A DNA stretch of 64,000 bases from Xiphydria camelus. Lineage: Eukaryota; Arthropoda; Insecta; Hymenoptera; Xiphydriidae. The position numbers were made by a program, and so were the translations under genes. The notes under the pieces were generated by a model. It ran no database searches, was not told the DNA's origin, and saw nothing but the letters and a program-made list of their open reading frames with translations. The stretch is from positions 17,230,138 to 17,294,137 of the forward strand of contig OY783196.1 of the NCBI GenBank assembly GCA_963678675.1, given 5' to 3'. Positions 12,401-24,608 of this stretch are shown one piece after another. The first letter of the stretch is position 1. Every line of letters begins with the position of its first letter.

Positions 12401-15400
12401 CGTTGTTCTTCGAAGTCCCTCTCCTGGAGGCTGATCCTTTGTTCACCGGTCGTCAGTGGTTGCTGCACGAGTTGGAGACCGTGATAAATGGCTCCAGTCC
12501 TGGTGTACTGATTTCGGGATCGCCCGGTACGGGAAAAACGGCTCTTATTTTGCAGTTGGTCGAGCACAGTTGCTTTGGTAGAAGAAGGAAACAGAGCCAC
12601 CGGGCGACGGAGACGTGCGAAGGAAACGAAGAGAGGGAAGCGATTATTGGTGCTAATAGCTTGCAAGCGAGCCTTCGGATTACGAATGATAAAGTGAGCA
12701 CACAGCATCGTGATGGACTGCGAATATTTCGGATGCAAAAACGAAAGCCTTGACACCGAGTTAGATATTAATCGGTTGAAATTATGTTCGCAGATTCGTG
12801 AATTGGCGTCTCACGTTGTGGCCTACCACTTTTGTCAGGCGGACAATAACAGTACCTGCCTGGTCCCCGACCTTATTCATTCATTGGCTGCTCAATTGTG
12901 TCAAGCCCCCCAGTTGACCTCCTACAGGGAATATCTATTGTCGGAACCTCACCTTCAGGGGTCTCTCTCCCAGAGAGAATGTACCGTGGATCCAGATCTC
13001 GCATTGTCGAGAGGAATCATTGAACCCCTCTCGAGTTTAAAGAAATCCGGCAGATTACCCGACGTTAACATGGTAATTACTTCATAAATGCTCGCACTTG
13101 CAAACCCGGAATAATTTCTCTTTGAGAATAGATTTCCTGACTTCCCGACATCTTAATTCCTAGGTAATCCTCATCGATGCCGTCTGCGAAGCTGAATATC
13201 ACAGGCCCGACAGAGGCGACACCATAGCATCTTTCCTCACGAGGCACGCTTCAAACTTTCCAAGTTGGCTGAAAATCGTCTGCACAGTCAGGACGCAGCT
13301 GCAGGAATGCGCTAAACAATTTCCCTACACAAAGATTACCCTGGACAGAAGCTCTACCGATACCGCCGGCAATAACATTACCAAGGATTTGGCCGACTAC
13401 ATCGGCTTCAGGCTGGCCCAAAGTCCAGCGATACAGGCGAATGTAACGGCGTCGATAAATGGAAAGGCGGAATCATCGTGCGGAGCGAATCAAACGAGAT
13501 TCGCCTCCCATCTCCTCGCTCTCGCAAGGGGCAGCTTTCTCTTTGCGAAACTGACGCTTGATCTTATCGAGAGTGGACATCTAGTCGCTAAATCTGCAAG
13601 CTATAAGGTAGGAGGTGCAGACTCTTCGCGATGCTGCAGGTCGAGTGAGACGAATTTCGGACTAAAAGTTCAAGACTCTAATGCGATGCCTACTTTTAAT
13701 TTTGCAGGTTTTACCGGTCTCTCTCGCGCAAATCTTTCAGCTGCACTTTAACCTGAGGTTTCCCACCGCAACGTCTTTCGATAAGGTGCAACCCCTCCTG
13801 GGAATCTGTCTGGCTGCTCTGTATCCGTTGACGTTGCCGGAGATCTTTTACTCCGTCAACTCTCTGAACACGGAACAATTCATTTCTTGGGAGGACTTTT
13901 TACAGAGATTCAAGGTAGATATAGTTACAATTGAGAACACGATAATATACATTTTAAGCCTTGCCCTACGAGATTTTAATCGATTGTCACATTCGTTTCG
14001 CGCTGCCGACACTCAGGATATGTAAGTGAAGCCTTTATTGGAGTACCGTTTTAATACTTCGCGCCATTCATATACGCGTGTTTCCTCGTTCCACTTTACT
14101 CATCTCCATCTTAATGTACCTGTTGACGCCGAAATTAAGAACATTACAATTTGTTGCCGCAGATGCTCTCTGGCTTTCTCGTAAAGCGGTTGGACAATAC
14201 CTACATGTTCTTCCACCCGTCGTTCAGGGAATGGTTAATGAGACGGGACGAAGGCGAGTCGACGAAATTTCTCTGTGACCTGCGGCTGGGCCACGCGGCA
14301 ATTGCGTTCCGTTTGTCCCGGCTACAAGCACCGTTGGACGGGGACAAGGTCCTGGAACTCGGTCATCACGTTCTGAAGGCACACGTTTACCGAGGAGTCG
14401 CTCCGAGCTGGCCCTCTCGCGATTTACAGGTTTGAATTACTGTATTCTCTTTTTTTTTATGTACCACCGCACCGCTTTTCTCATCATTTACACACTGGCA
14501 CTACACGCTCGCGCTCACCTGGCGTTACCGTTACAACGAGACGATGAGCAATCACATTTCATCCTGTTCGTCCTAGGCTGTCTGGTTGGCGTCATCCACA
14601 GAATGTGTCTCCTCGGCCCTTTGCACGCTGCGAAATATCTACAGTCCAAACGTGAAGGTCTCGAGGCTGCTCCTGCTGGCAGGAGCTTCTCCGGATCACA
14701 TCACGGAATACTTGGGACACGCGCCGGTTCTCTGTATGTACGCACACGAAGGTTCCGTCGAGATGGTCTCCCTTCTCCTGGAATTCGGCGCCGACGTAGA
14801 ACTGACCAACAGTCAGGGCTGCACCGCTTTGTCGTTATCGGCCGCTCGGGGACACTGCGACGTCGTCAGAAGGTAAATAATATTGCATTATCGTATCTCT
14901 ATGCACCTGCCTGTTACCCTGTAATCGTGCGTTACCCTTCGCCAAACATAACATTTGAGGAAGAATGTTTTGAATACAAGGTGCGTATTTTTTCTTTCAG
15001 GCTAGTCGCCGCTGGGGCATCCCTGGGACACGCCGACATGGCCGGCCAGTGCCCTCTGGTACACGCCGCTAGGCTGGGAAGATTATCCGTAGTCGGATAT
15101 CTGCTGGCGTGTGATTGGCCCCTCCCTGCGAGTACTGGCGGCAGAACCGACGGAGGATCCTCTGAGGTGGGCAGAGAGGAGGCGGCTCAGCAAGCCGTTG
15201 TCGCCGCCGCGGCTCAGGGTCACGAATCCATCGTCGAGTACCTTCTGGATATGGCGGAAGTGATTGTGGATCGGCCGGATACTCTCATAGGAGAAACGGC
15301 ACTGACCATCGCCGCAGCCAACGGTTCCACTGCCACCGTTTCGGCTTTATTGGCTCGCGGAGCTAGTCCAACTGCGAGCAACGCCAAAGGACTGTCGCCC

Positions 15401-16817
15401 TTGATGCTTGCTGCTAAAGAGGGCCACTGGGGAACCGCTGAAAGACTTCTTCAAGGTCCGTACTCGTGTCCTTCGTCGTTCGTCTAGTATGGTATCCATT
15501 GCAGTTGTATACCTTCGAGATCTATTTGTCTAAACAGGATCGTTGTCGAGCAGCACCGATCGAGTTTTGGACGAGGTCACGCCACTCTTGGAGCAGCGCG
15601 ATCTTGTGGGCCGTACGGCTTTAACGGTGGCTGCTTCTGAGGGCCACACAAATTTGATAGAACTGTTCCTGGAAAAGGGCTCCGCACTTGAAGCTAGCGA
15701 TAAGGAAGGCCTTACTGCTTTAGGTTGGGCTTGCGTCAGAGGTAGATTGCCCGCGGTTCAGTGCCTTTTGGATCAAGGAGCGAACGTTAATACGAACGAT
15801 AATACCGGCAGAACGCCCCTGGACTTGGCCGCTTTCCAAGTAAGTTCAACAAATGGTAGTATTATGAAAGCGTGCGCGACATGACGAAGGGTTTCGAATG
15901 TCAACCATTCGTTGCCTTCCAGGGTAATCCGAAACTCGTGCAACTGTTGCTGGAGAGAGGAGCTGCAGTGGAGCACGTTGACCTGCACGGAATGCGTCCG
16001 CTCGATCGAGCAATTGGTTGTCGTAACGTGCCGGTCGTACAATGCTTCCTGCGACGTGGCGCCAAGCTGGGACCCGCCACTTGGGCGATGGCAGCGGGTA
16101 AACCCGATGTCCTGCTGATTCTCTTGAACAAACTATTGGAAGATGGAAACGTTCTGTATCGGAAAGGCAGACTGAAAGAGGCTTCGCATAGATACGCTTA
16201 CGCTCTTCGAAAATTCCCCGATCCCCCGGAACAGGTTCAGGATCACCAGCCACAGGAGCAAAGCAGTTTGCTTTTACACTTGCCGACTTTCGCTCAACTC
16301 CGGCTTAACTTTCTGCTGAACTTGAGCCGATGCAAACGCAAGATGAACGTGAGTTCATTTTCTTACCTTCTATATTTCGTATCATTTTCTACTTTTTATG
16401 CAATTATTTAAAAATACTCTTTTTTTCTTTGCCTTTGCTAGTATTATCATAAATATCACGCAACGTTATGAATAATAATTCGGTTTCATTTACTCCGTTT
16501 TGCAGGAGTGCGAAGAAGCAATCGAACTCGCCGACGAGGCACTTAAAATTCGACCGGTTTCCTACGAAGCATTTTACGCGAGAGCCAAAGCTCGAGCCGA
16601 TGCGGGACAATTGGACGAAGCTCACGCGGATGTCCAAGAGGCTCTCAAGATCGCACCGCCACACAATCGTCAAGATAGGAGAGTGCTTTGCGCTTTGAGA
16701 GACGAAATAGTGTCTCGACAGGAGGGGACCGGGATAGGAACTAGTTCCGTCTACGCAGACAGCGCCTCGAGGTCTTCTCGTCTCCGTGCTTCGGTCGATA
16801 CTCTTACGGAGCTTTAA
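9496..16817 (+). CDS. rols: TANC / rolling pebbles scaffold protein (RING, STAND P-loop, ankyrin, TPR), 5' incomplete
   Basis: Fourteen coding exons join in frame: 9496-9914, 10471-10591, 10679-10822, 11633-12283, 12359-12693, 12794-13072, 13164-13607, 13708-13914, 14163-14429, 14577-14872, 15001-15455, 15538-15839, 15923-16348 and 16506-16817 (TAA stop). Each internal boundary has AG/GT signals, and phases agree, giving about 1,551 residues. Exon 1 encodes a C3HC4 RING finger (CPSCEMPF, then CGHERCYSC and CPLC). Exon 3 has TPPNQRRRFFLNP, which I recognise from TANC proteins. Exon 4 is Ser/Thr-rich and probably disordered. Exon 5 has a P-loop, GSPGTGKT, at 12517-12540. Exons 10-13 carry ankyrin repeats (GRTALTVAASEGH, DLAAFQGNPKLVQLLLERGA) and the last two a TPR-like region (RKGRLKEASHRYAYALRKFP). 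In flies rolling pebbles links fusion receptors to the cytoskeleton in myoblasts; vertebrate TANC proteins are synaptic scaffolds. The 5' start lies in an upstream exon I could not identify. The gene converges on TPPP. Confidence 0.95.
9550..9663 (+). other. rols: RING finger segment of rols exon 1
   Basis: The spacing is C-x2-C-x15-C-x-H-x2-C-x2-C-x6-C-x2-C, a full C3HC4 set with no missing ligand. RING fingers usually recruit E2 ubiquitin enzymes. In TANC-type proteins the N-terminal RING is an arthropod trait as far as I recall, which supports the rols rather than the vertebrate TANC form. Confidence 0.85.
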
Positions 16818-18679
16818 TTTCCATGCCGTACCTACACATGCAGATGCACACTATGAGACTTAGAATTAGGAAACCGACTCGTTTAATCGTCTGTGAACGA
16901 GGAGTCGCGATACTCGTATACGAATCGCAAAAGAACGGCGCACCCCGTTACATTCGTGCCGATTTCTTTTTTTTTAAATGCATTTACTACAGAACGCGCC
17001 AATGCGCGGCTTTGAGAAATATAATTCCCAACGCGGCTAACGCCGTATAGATGTAAAGGAGTTTGAACGTACTAGCATTCGGCACATTACATGTATTGTA
17101 GCTTTAATTTGAAAATTCCCCATGTGGCATTTCGCTCGTATGACAGAAAGGATTTTATAGCGGTGAGAGCGCGCAGAGGAAGCGCGTTCCGCAGTGCAAT
17201 CTCACTGTGCGAGTTTTATATTCACGCGAAAAGTAGGCTTTATTCGTATTTTCGAATTCGATTGCCGAATCGAATGCAGTTTAATATATATATATATATA
17301 TGTACACTATACCTATATAGATTGGCTTTATCGCATCATTGTAATTTTGAAAAATTATTTAATATTTAATCCAGTATTTTCATTGCATAACCATATTTAG
17401 TCATGGAGAATCTAGCAGAACGCGAGCGACGAAGCTGACCGCGATGCGATGTCGCGAACCCTGCCACTCGCGCGGAGCTCCGCGAGACCGAATGAACAAA
17501 GAACGGAGACGCTGCGCACTTATCTTGCCAAGAAGCACGCCCTTATCGATCCGAACCCGGGAGACTACAGCAATCTCGAAAGAGTTGTTAGTATATCGAC
17601 GAACGACGATGAAACGCATCCTATCGATAGAATTATCTCTATCAATAACCAAAATGTAATCATGAAACACGAAATGTTATCGAGATTCGCCTTGGTGAAC
17701 GATGATGTCAAATAAACGAACGTTTTATTGAGAATACATAAATTAGCCTCGATCAAAGATCACTGTTACCCGAAAAAGGACTGTAATCACATTAGTAGAA
17801 TCTACATCCCGTTATCTACTCGTTCGCGCTTCCTGCGATATGTAAGGACTATTTCGGGACGATTACGTCAGGACTGCGTCAAAATCAGCCTTGGCGAGGA
17901 AGAAATCAGCTACGTGCAGGATTGGATCGAAGATTCGACAGACGAACCAATTTATCTCCGTTTCCATCAGCGAGAAAGTTCTCGCTGATAAAGGATCGAT
18001 CGCCCGGTAATATCTTCATCGTAGGATATTTATCACGCGAAGCAATTCCTTCCACACCGTCGTCATAGATCGTCTGGTCTATGCAATTGCCGAAAATTGA
18101 TGGTTAAGTACACTTTATTTAAATACACATCTTAAGTAAAGTACTTTTTATACGATTTTACAAAGTGATAAACATAAAAATATGGTACATACATGTATAG
18201 GTACGTCGTAAGGCGACTCGCCGTGAAAGGTACGTCGGCAAAATCCTACGTATTTATCGATTTCGTTCTTCGGAACTTGTAAAAAAATTACGTTTTCTCT
18301 TTAAATACGCGTTTGTTTAAATATTCATGAGTGCCGCCAAGCTCTCGCGCAGATCATATTATTTTAACTGGCGATATTTCCCGATAATTGCAGAGTGCAC
18401 GATATCGAAGCGCATCGTTGGGTGTGTCGAACGAGTGGCGGTGTATCCGTTGCGTCCGCTCTCGTCTACCATAGCTATCCGCTCGCGCCTAACTGTCCGA
18501 GTCGAATAAGAACGAAGACGTGCGCAGGGAACGGTTTGGAAAGTCATACAGCGGGAAGCATATCGGTACCCGTAAATACTTAGAAGAGAGAGGAATAACG
18601 TGAGAATGAAACGAAGCGTCTCCGTGCATACTGCATGGACGGGACAGCACGGTGCGAAATGACTGCCCGTGTTGCTCGG
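16818..18679. other. Convergent 3' flanks of rols and TPPP
   Basis: This stretch should hold the 3' untranslated regions of both convergent genes. Poly(A)-type signals are visible: AATAAA near 17709 on the plus strand, and a TTTATTT near 18113 that reads AAATAAA for TPPP. A TA microsatellite lies at about 17283-17302. A weakly coding-like frame at 17449-17988 with one in-frame TAA is described under findings. Confidence 0.5.
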
Positions 18680-21600
18680 CTACTGAGCCTTGTAGGTGTC
18701 CTTATTTTGGTATCCCTGCACGTATCCCGATTTATCCGGGAGATCCTTTCGACCAGCGATACCTTTACCCTTCCCGGCTTCGTCGAAGCGTTGCTTGTGG
18801 GAACCCGTGTACTTGGTGACATCTGTCAGCCTGTCCACGGCCGAAGCTGCCTTGCCAGGCTGTCGAAAAACGTAATGGAAGATTGACATTAATAAATGCG
18901 GCATTAATGATGAATTTGGCATTAACCGCGGCCTGCGTAACTTTCTCTTCCAGGATCGCTTATAGCGTTTGGTAGTGACTAGAAGAGATAAATTTAATCT
19001 TTTCACGCCCTTGGCCACATATGTGGACGTTTAGTTTTCCACAATTATAGCCACCGTCAATAATAAATAGAACAAAAACCCGACAACAACTTACTCACTA
19101 CAGAATCCCCCAATCACAGAAGCAAAAATTCCCATTAATATAAAATAATTAAATCGCAAAAGAAAGAAAACATTGTCATCTTTTTCTCGCCACAAAAAAA
19201 TCGTCCCTGAAGAGGTTAAAACGGACGAGTGGGTGAGAGAGTGAACGTACCCCGGTCGCACCACCGGTGAAACCAGGCGCCCCGCAATTGGCCATCTTGG
19301 TCTTCACCTCCTCGAGGTCGACCTTTTTGCTCTTCGCAAGCTCCTCGAGGAATGTTTTGTACTGCTCGATGCCCAGTTTCATGGACCTGCGGGATATTAC
19401 GTACTTTTCGTATACATATGTATGTGGTGATTGTTGTATGGTAATGTCAAATTAATAAAGAATTGAGACCATGAAATGCTAAGCCTAATCGGGCTTTCAA
19501 ATTTATTCGAAAGTAAGAGTGCATTTCTTGAATAGATTTGGGTGGTATACCCCCTTAAAAGGAGAAAATACGTTAGACTACAGAAAAGGCTCTCTAGATA
19601 TCAACAATTAACACTCCGTAAAGCTGGGTCTTCACTGCGCGAAACTGTTTCGCGAAACTAGTCTCGCCTCGTGTATACTTTGTACTCACCCCGAAACTTG
19701 CTTCGCGAGTATGTTTCGAAGTGAGCCAAAAGCCGGGTCTTCACTGCGCGAAACTCTTTCGCGAAAATGTTTCGCAAAAATGTTCGGCGAGTGTCGGGAC
19801 GAAACGTTTCGGGTTCCAGGCGAAAATAAGGTGAGCCGCCAGTTTGCGCGAGACACTGGTGCCGGCGAAACACACGGTGCACGTTCACACTGGCGGCACT
19901 CGGAAGGCGAAGCTCTTTGATGTGCGATCAAAAACCGACTGACGTTTAGCTGGGTCTTCACTGCGCAAAACTGTTTCGCGAAACTAGTCTCGCCTCGTGT
20001 ATACTTTGTACTCACCCCGAAACTTGCTTCGCGAGTATGTTTCGAAGTGAGCCAAACGTCAGTCGGTTTTTGATCGCGCATCAAAGAGCTTCGCCTTCCG
20101 AGTGCCGCCAGTGTGAACGTGCACCGTGTGTTTCGCCGGCACCAGTGTCTCGCGCAAACTGGCGGCTCACCTTATTTTCGCCTGGAACCCGAAACGTTTC
20201 GTCCCGACACTCGCCGAACATTTTCGCGAAACATTTTCGCGAAACAGTTTCGCGAAAGAGTTGCGCGCAGTGAAGACCCGGTTTTTGGCTCACTTCGAAA
20301 CATACTCGCGAAGCAAGTTTCGGGGTGAGTACAAAGTATACACGAGGCGAGACTAGTTTCGCGAAACCGTCTCGCGAAACAGTTTCGCAAAGTGAAAAGA
20401 CCCAGCTTTTGGCTCACTTCGAAACATACTCGCGAAGCAAGTTTCGGGGTGAGTACAAAGTATACACGAGGCGAGACTAGTTTCGCGCAGTGAAGACCCG
20501 ACTTAATGTACATAATTAAAGTGAAGATTTAATAACGATAAACTTTCAATTGATGCGACGAAATACTTTTTCGTGTCAACACACGTATACAAGCACTTTC
20601 AAGTTGTTCTGGATTTTGGTTTGAGAGCGGCGAGCACTACATTTTTTAAAGAAATATTGGAACTTTTCTTCCGAATAGCTTACCCTATTGAAAAAATCCC
20701 ATAGATTCCCATAGACAATTTCTATGGGAATCTGATGTGCTTTTGACACAGCAATTTCCGATATCCAATAGAAAAGTTTGAGAAGGACGAATAGGAATTC
20801 ATTATGTTCTATATGTATCTGAAATAATAAATAAGGATTTATCGAATTTTATATGAATCTGCAAAAATAAGTCGAATCCTATAAAGAAAATAAAGACCTG
20901 TACACACGCTGTTCCATTCGTAATTAATTACTAATAGAACGTTATAAGGTTTTATTTATTTTTACAGATACACGTAGAATTCAATATATTTCTATTCATC
21001 CCTCAAATTTTTATTAGTGGGTATCCGGAATTGCTGTGTCTGAAGCACATCAAATTCCTGTGGGGATTCTATGGGGTTTTTATAAGTTTTCTATGAGAAT
21101 CTATGATATTTTTTCAATAGGATACATAAGCAGAGGTACTATTTCAGATAATAAATGACAGCGGATTTTTAATTCGTTGATTCAACGTGTTTCTTGTGAC
21201 TGTGTCTGTTTCGCGATTCCATTGCGCTTGGACGACAGGATGTTGTGCACGCTTTAATGTGAGAAAAATATTTTCCTCGAAGGATGGTCTCATCATCGTA
21301 TGGAGGAGGCACCGTGATGTGAATAATTAATAAAGACCCCAGCTATATCGCTCAACCTTCACCAGGTTACCTCAATTGGGTCTATATGCCTTAATTATCC
21401 ATCGTGACCCACTCACAATCAGTAGGGGCACGACGTTACGAACGTAGTAGAAAACAACAAAATCTAAGGTAAGAGTGTCCTAATTCCAGACCACTTATAT
21501 ATTTAGTTCTATTAATAAAAGTATAACATCGATGTGCCTTCAATTAACAGAGAGAAATACTTATCTAAATAATAAGGGATAATAAAGGTATCCATGTGAA

Positions 21601-22217
21601 TAATCTACGATATGTTAATAAAGAGATGTTTGAGGATTTGGCTAGGAGTTGGGGCATGGTTGGAAATTGGGACATTCACCTTACACTATATATTTCATAC
21701 AGTGACAAACATTTTTGAACTAAAATAGGTTCATTCAAAAATGCTGTACGAAGAATAGCAAGCACTAGGCAGCTTTCATCGCCGCATATTTCGATGGGTC
21801 AACACTCTCGGTAAAACCTTCTCCAAGCAAGACCAATCCTTCGAATTTCATCGAGATTCGAAATATTTAGAACACGGTTTATACGCTTTAACACACTCCG
21901 TCAACTCACTTGTGCTTCTTGAAGTAGATACCGGTGTCCGTCGTGGTGATCTTCTTCCCGTCGATCACCTTGGCCTGCTTCATCCACTTGTCGCTCTGAC
22001 TGAGGGTGATGAGCTTGCCGTCGCTCTTGGGGTCGCCAAACTTGGAGAAGGCCTTGAAACTGGCCGCGAAAACCGCGGCGCCGGGTGCCGGACTTCCGGG
22101 TGTCGTGTTCCCGCTGCCATCTTCGATCTTCAGATTCGCCAAGTCACTCGCCGGAGAACTTCCGGTCTCGCTGGGCGTGCCGTTTTCGGCGACCGCGTCG
22201 CCCTTCTCGGCCGACAT
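18680..22217 (-). CDS. Tubulin polymerization-promoting protein (TPPP/p25), ringmaker type
   Basis: Three minus-strand exons join in frame: 22217-21910, 19386-19251 and 18859-18680 (TAG stop). They give 207 residues, close to insect p25 proteins. Both donors (GTGAGT, GTACGT) and both acceptors (AG) fit. Exon 1 has a low-complexity Ser/Gly/Pro-rich N-terminus, then the p25 core ([47 protein letters not shown]). Exon 2 adds [20 protein letters not shown], and exon 3 ends with [32 protein letters not shown] and SGYVQGY, the signature C-terminal p25 block. The family binds and bundles microtubules; fly ringmaker acts in axon growth. Intron 1 (about 2.5 kb) contains the nested Harbinger-like cluster at 19622-20503 and a MITE at 20684-21121. 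The start ATG at 22217 opens a typical MSAEKGD N-terminus. An added 5' untranslated exon cannot be excluded. Confidence 0.95.
19622..20503. mobile_element. Harbinger-like MITE cluster, three copies nested (882 bp)
   Basis: The outer ends AGCTGGGTCTTC and GAAGACCCGACT are flanked by TAA on both sides (19619-19621 and 20504-20506). Inside, terminus motifs recur at 19731, 19948, about 20283 and 20407. The simplest reading is an outer pair of arms (19622-19730 and 20408-20503), a reversed copy inside it (19731-19947 and about 20284-20407), and a near full-length copy in the middle (19948 to about 20283). The middle copy is flanked by TTT on both sides. The cluster sits in TPPP intron 1. Confidence 0.8.
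20684..21121. mobile_element. MITE with ends CCTATTGAAAAAATMTCATAG
   Basis: The left arm (CCTATTGAAAAAATCCCATA) and the right arm (reverse complement CCTATTGAAAAAATATCATA) face each other. Pairing continues inward through TGATGTGCTT and GACACAGCAATT. No coding capacity. It lies in TPPP intron 1. Confidence 0.7.
21122..21909. other. Remainder of TPPP intron 1
   Basis: AT-rich intron sequence in which I see no further gene or element ends. It runs up to the exon 1 splice donor, read on the minus strand at 21909. Confidence 0.5.
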
Positions 22218-22702
22218 TCTTCGAGCTGGAAACGAATTGTGCGTTCAGTCGAGTGCACCGTGCAATGTGGCTCGCTGCACTCAGGCGCGAACGTCGTAAC
22301 ATCTACTCGCAGAGCTACTCGAGTATCAACGAATGTGTGACGACGGTAATGCGTCGAAGTACCTGAATAAGCACTCTAAAAAATCCTTATGGTTAGACGG
22401 CAATAAGTTTATGGTTGGCTATTTCTTGCTATGATCAAAAGAAAATATCCCTATTTTTACTATTCTGTTGGTTGTTTCTCAAATCAAAGATAGTTGGATT
22501 AGAAATAGAATTATAGTTAGCAAAATATTGTCAATATGTAGACAATGCCTTCTATTATTGATACAATAGGTGAATGGTTATTTTAAAAAGACCGACGTAT
22601 TTCTAATTAAAGAAGTAAATACCGAGGTAAATACATCAGTATGATATTGCAAGTTAGTCATTTACGATCGCTAGCGATCGTTACGACTGTCTCGTATCTG
22701 TA
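22218..22702. other. TPPP upstream region
   Basis: This should include the TPPP promoter and 5' untranslated sequence, since the gene reads leftwards from 22217. About 150 bp of higher GC content directly precedes the ATG. A short perfect palindrome, ACGATCGCTAGCGATCGT, lies at about 22664-22681. Confidence 0.4.
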
Positions 22703-24325
22703 ACACACTTGCGTGCATAGAAATCGGCCCACTGTAAACTTTTGATTTTAACTATATATTTTTTAGAAACTATTCATCAGATCAAAAAAAGAAATGTGCT
22801 GTTTCAAAGACAATTTAATATGCTTTAATATGAGTTTAAATTTGTCAACAATGCTTATCGTTTATATGCGTAGCAACCGGTAAACCAATTAAACTTGTTC
22901 ATGTGGTGGTTATAACGAGAATAACAAACTCGTGAAAGATTGAAATTGTTGCCTTTGCAATTAAAATTTGAACATTATTCGTTTTTCATAATTTGATTAG
23001 TTTTCAAGCGTATTAGTTTCATGCATACTACACCGCAAAAAGCCGCCCAAGTTATTGCTTTAATCGAAAATGGACTTAGCCAGTGAGCTGTTGCTCGACA
23101 AAAAGGATATGACACACGCAGCGGTACGAAGAGTGTGCCAACGTTATCAAGAGACTGGATCCTTTCATAGACGACCTGGAAAAGGCAGAAAGCAATTTAC
23201 AACGGGTCGTGATGCCCGCTTTATTGTGTCAACAACATTAAGAAATGCCGCCTTAATACGGTTCAAGTGCAACAACAGCTCCGTGAAGTACGGAGAGTAG
23301 CTATTATAGTCAGTAGATAGTAAGACGAAGACTGCAGGAAAGTAACCTGATCCCTAAAACACCTGCGACTGGTCTAAAACTTACCCCAGCTCATCGTCAA
23401 GCACGCCTGCGTTTTGCACGGGATCATCTGAATTGGACATTGGAACAATGGGGGTCTGTTCTGTTCTCAGATGATACCAGAATATGCTTCTATGGTAGCG
23501 ACTGAAGAAGAAAAATGTACCAAAGACCGAAAGAGCGATTTACAGAATGCTGTATGGAAGAGCGGAGTATTATGGAGGTGGTTCCTGCATGATCTGGGGT
23601 GCAATTTCTATGGAAGCACGAACCGACCCTGTTTTCATCCGTAGGGGCGACCGTGGTCACGGGAGAACATGTTTAACGGGTGCTAGGTACATCGAGGAGA
23701 GTTTAGCAATTCATGTGGTACCTTACGTCGACTACATTATAGAGACGAATTTATTTTTATGCATGACAATGCGAGGCCGCACACCAAAAGAATCGTGCAA
23801 GATTACATTACAGAAGTCGAATTTCGGGTTATGGAGTGGTCAGCATGCAGTCCCGACCTAAATCCGATTGAACATTTATAGAATGAGCTAAAACGAAGAA
23901 TTCGCACTGGACTTCGTGCCCCAACCTCGATCCCAGAGCTTACTATTGCAGTAGAGAAGAAGAGTGGCATAATATCCCATAAGAAACAATAGCGAACTTG
24001 ATTAGATTTATGCCTAATCATGTAAGAGATGTTATTAGGGTAAGGGGGGTCATACCCATTATTAAAAATTAAGACTTAAGTTGTTGATTGTCAATAACCC
24101 TTTTTCCTTTAGTAAAAAAAAAGTTAATGTGCTTCACATGCATTAATTTCACTATGTTAAACCTAAGATGCCGAAATAAATTGTAATAAATTTAAACTTA
24201 TATTAAAGCATATTAAATTGTCTTTCAAACAGCACATTTCTTTTTTTGATCTGATGAATAGTTTCTAAAATAAATATAGTTAAAGTCAAAAGTTTACAGT
24301 GGGCCGATTTCTATGCACGCAAGTG
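22703..24325 (+). mobile_element. Tc1-like DNA transposon with long inverted repeats
   Basis: Inverted repeats of roughly 110-140 bp mark both ends. They begin with ACACTTGCGTGCATAGAAAT on the left and the mirror of it on the right, and both include CAGATCAAAAAAAGAAATGT. A TA lies just outside the left end (22701) and another at 24326. Between the ends is a broken Tc1-family transposase. The size (about 1.6 kb) suits a full-length but inactive Tc1 element. Confidence 0.88.
23021..24072 (+). pseudogene. Tc1-family transposase, frameshifted and stopped
   Basis: Recognisable in order: an N-terminal helix-turn-helix (AAQVIALIENGLSQ, then a stop at about 23084), RRVCQRYQETGSFHRRPGKG, the first catalytic Asp region (LFSDDTRICFYG, about 23461-23495), GGGSCMIWGAISM, and the second and third acidic positions (FMHDNARPHTKRIVQDY, then SACSPDLNPIEHL). 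The order and spacing match a DD34E enzyme. Several frame changes and stops, including a stop directly after EHL at about 23880, make it non-functional. Confidence 0.85.
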
Positions 24326-24608
24326 TAGATTCTTGATGTTTTTACGCGTCGATCGCATCGAGAAAATTATTGGAGAAACATTTGGCGGGTACATTAATAA
24401 AAGCTAAAAGGAAAACGTAAAAATTAACTTCATAGATATAATTTTCGCCCATCCTTCGAATGTTTGCTTGATGAGAATAGTATTTTCCTCATTCATGCCC
24501 ATTTCGAGGCCTTTTCTAGCCTATTTTTAGACCGTAAGATGGCGTTTTTCCCGCGTGACACCGACCAGAAGTCCGCATGATGTTAAAAGATTGCTTAGTC
24601 CGAAGTGG

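Noticed and set aside
20037..20356. Several open frames of 70-110 codons with near-identical peptides on both strands
   Set aside because: They are translations of the MITE palindromes (GTTTCGCGAAAC) and recur at all three loci of the family.
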